Part shown: piece after piece, positions 5,327 to 6,428 of the stretch
Numbering within the stretch: the stretch's first letter is position 1
How the letters are laid out: each line of letters starts with the position of its first letter
From: Melaminivora alkalimesophila
Lineage (GTDB): Bacteria > Pseudomonadota > Gammaproteobacteria > Burkholderiales > Burkholderiaceae_C
Reading direction: 5' to 3'
DNA length: 6,428 bases
Assembly (NCBI RefSeq): GCF_000282995.1
Contig: NZ_ALEE01000437.1
Location: 1 to 6,428, forward strand
Translations under genes and position numbers: made by a program
Notes under the pieces: model-generated
Seen by the model: the letters and a program-made list of their open reading frames with translations, nothing else
Databases searched by the model: none
Told to the model about the DNA's origin: nothing

Positions 5327-6428
5327 TCAGTTCAGGGGCGTCTTCTTGCCATCCGGATAGTGGTAGAGCGTGATGGCCGGGTTCTTCATCTCTCCATTGG
5401 ATTCAAAGGCGATATTGGCCGTCACGCCCTTGTAGTTCGACTTGAGCAATTCGGGGATATAGACCTTGGGATCCCAGGAGCCGGCACGCTTCATGGCATC
5501 AGCCAAAAGCATGGTGGCGTCATAGGTATAAGGGCTGTAGATTTGGTATTGATTTGGATATTTGGCGTCGTATTTGGCTTTCCACGCCATGCCGCCAGGC
5601 ATCTTGGCCAGAGAAGCTCCCCCCTCGGCACACACCATATTGTTCAGGGTCTTGGCGCCAGCCGTCAATTTGGCGATCTCGGTCGTACACAGTCCATCAC
5701 CGCCAAAGAATTTGACATTGCTCATGCCCAACTGCTCCATCTGACGCAGCATGGGGCCAGCCTGCGGATCCATGCCACCGTAGAAGATGGCATCGGGATT
5801 CTTGGACTTGATGGCTGTCAGGATGGCCATGAAGTCGGTGGCCTTGTCGGTGGTGAACTGCTCATCCACGACCTTGATGCCCTTTTCTGCAGCCACCTTC
5901 TTGAACACGCTGGCCAGGCCCTGGCCATAGGCCGTGCGGTCATCGACGACGGCCACTGTCTTGAGCTTGAGCGTCTCGGAAGCATAGGCCGCCAGACCCG
6001 CGCCCAATGCGTTGTCATTGGCAATGATGCGGAACGTGGTCTTGTAGCCCGGCTTGGACAAGTTGGGGTTGGTGGCAGCGCCAGTGACGTGCGGGATGCC
6101 GCAGTCGTTGTAGACCTTGGCTGCAGGGATGGTCGTGCCCGAGTTCAAGTGGCCCACAACACCGGCTGCCTTGGCGTCGCACAGCTTTTGCGCGGCAGCA
6201 GTACCTTGCTTGGGATCGGCTGCGTCGTCTTCGGCCAGCAGTTCGAACTTCACCTGCTTGCCGCCAATGGTGAAGCCTTGGGCATTGAGTTCCTCCACGG
6301 CCATGCGGGCGCCGTTTTCGTTGTCCTTGCCGTAGTGCGCCTGCGGCCCCGACAGAGGGGCAACGTGGCCGATCCTCACCACCTCTTGGGCGGTGGCCAG
6401 GCTGGCAACGGCTGCGGTGACAGCCGCG
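5327..6428 (-). CDS. Branched-chain amino acid (Liv-type) ABC transporter substrate-binding protein, N-terminus cut by window edge
   Basis: 366 complete codons are visible, ending in TGA at 5327-5329; the start lies beyond the right edge. The first visible residues, AAVTAAVASLATA before QE, are the end of a Sec signal peptide with an A-T-A cleavage site. The mature protein starts about QEVVRIGHVAPLSG, and only about 10 residues should be missing. The family is the periplasmic Leu/Ile/Val-binding LivJ/LivK type (Peripla_BP_6). It shows APLSGPQAHYGKDNENGARMAVEELN, a VVGHLNSGTTIPAAKVYND stretch, two cysteines (KLCDAK, YNDCGIP) placed like the LivJ disulfide, and YSPYTYDAT. It delivers amino acids or related ligands to an inner-membrane LivHMGF transporter not seen here. 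Specificity cannot be read. GC is about 54% over 5341-5820, far below fnr, with codons such as AAA, AAT, CAA and CCA. It converges on fnr. The frame is intact, so it is not a pseudogene in the visible part. Confidence 0.93.
   Translation of the reverse strand, partial: AAVTAAVASLATAQEVVRIGHVAPLSGPQAHYGKDNENGARMAVEELNAQGFTIGGKQVKFELLAEDDAADPKQGTAAAQKLCDAKAAGVVGHLNSGTTIPAAKVYNDCGIPHVTGAATNPNLSKPGYKTTFRIIANDNALGAGLAAYASETLKLKTVAVVDDRTAYGQGLASVFKKVAAEKGIKVVDEQFTTDKATDFMAILTAIKSKNPDAIFYGGMDPQAGPMLRQMEQLGMSNVKFFGGDGLCTTEIAKLTAGAKTLNNMVCAEGGASLAKMPGGMAWKAKYDAKYPNQYQIYSPYTYDATMLLADAMKRAGSWDPKVYIPELLKSNYKGVTANIAFESNGEMKNPAITLYHYPDGKKTPLN

Noticed and set aside
1..6428. CRISPR arrays, tRNA or rRNA genes, insertion sequences, attachment sites
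   Set aside because: Read through on both strands; no spaced repeats, tRNA-like fold, transposase motif or terminal inverted repeats were seen.

Overview
The window reads as a piece of chromosome from a high-GC betaproteobacterium, most likely Burkholderiales/Comamonadaceae (Acidovorax, Comamonas or a close relative). The grounds are dense GC-rich coding, an Fnr whose sequence resembles the Comamonadaceae type as I remember it, and the hemN/fnr divergent pair with a TauE/SafE-like membrane gene behind hemN. The taxonomic call is inference from protein resemblance; no search was run.

Layout. (1) 1-786, minus: a PgeF/YfiH (laccase-domain, peptidoglycan editing factor) gene whose 3' end lies outside the window. 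(2) 787-893: a 107-bp divergent promoter region. (3) 894-2173, plus: a two-gene unit, a fumarylacetoacetate hydrolase (FAH) family enzyme overlapping by ATGA a zinc-ribbon NUDIX hydrolase. (4) 2190-4310, minus: hemN (oxygen-independent coproporphyrinogen III oxidase), followed 3 nt later by a TauE/SafE (DsbD_2-like) membrane protein. (5) 4311-4483: the hemN-fnr divergent control region with one near-perfect FNR box. (6) 4484-5227, plus: fnr, an oxygen-sensing [4Fe-4S] regulator with all four cysteine ligands. (7) 5228-5326: a GC-only convergent gap with three hairpins. (8) 5327-6428, minus: the periplasmic substrate-binding protein of a Liv-type branched-chain amino acid ABC transporter, cut only within its signal peptide.

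The centre of the window is a compact low-oxygen module. Fnr senses loss of oxygen and binds TTGAT-type sites. The single site between hemN and fnr sits at the class II activation distance from a -10-like hexamer on both sides, so it may serve haem synthesis without oxygen and fnr itself. The membrane protein co-transcribed with hemN belongs to a family often found near cbb3 oxidase genes, but no oxidase gene is in this window. The FAH/NUDIX pair and PgeF look like ordinary metabolic and metabolite-repair genes.

The substrate-binding protein gene differs sharply in base composition. A hand count of 480 nt inside it (5341-5820) gives about 54% GC, against about 67% for 240 nt of fnr (4921-5160). 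It uses many A/T-ending codons, so it is probably a recent arrival or an edge of different ancestry. I found no RNA genes, CRISPR arrays, insertion sequences or long repeats, and no clearly undescribed system. The best new-looking signal is the symmetric FNR site.
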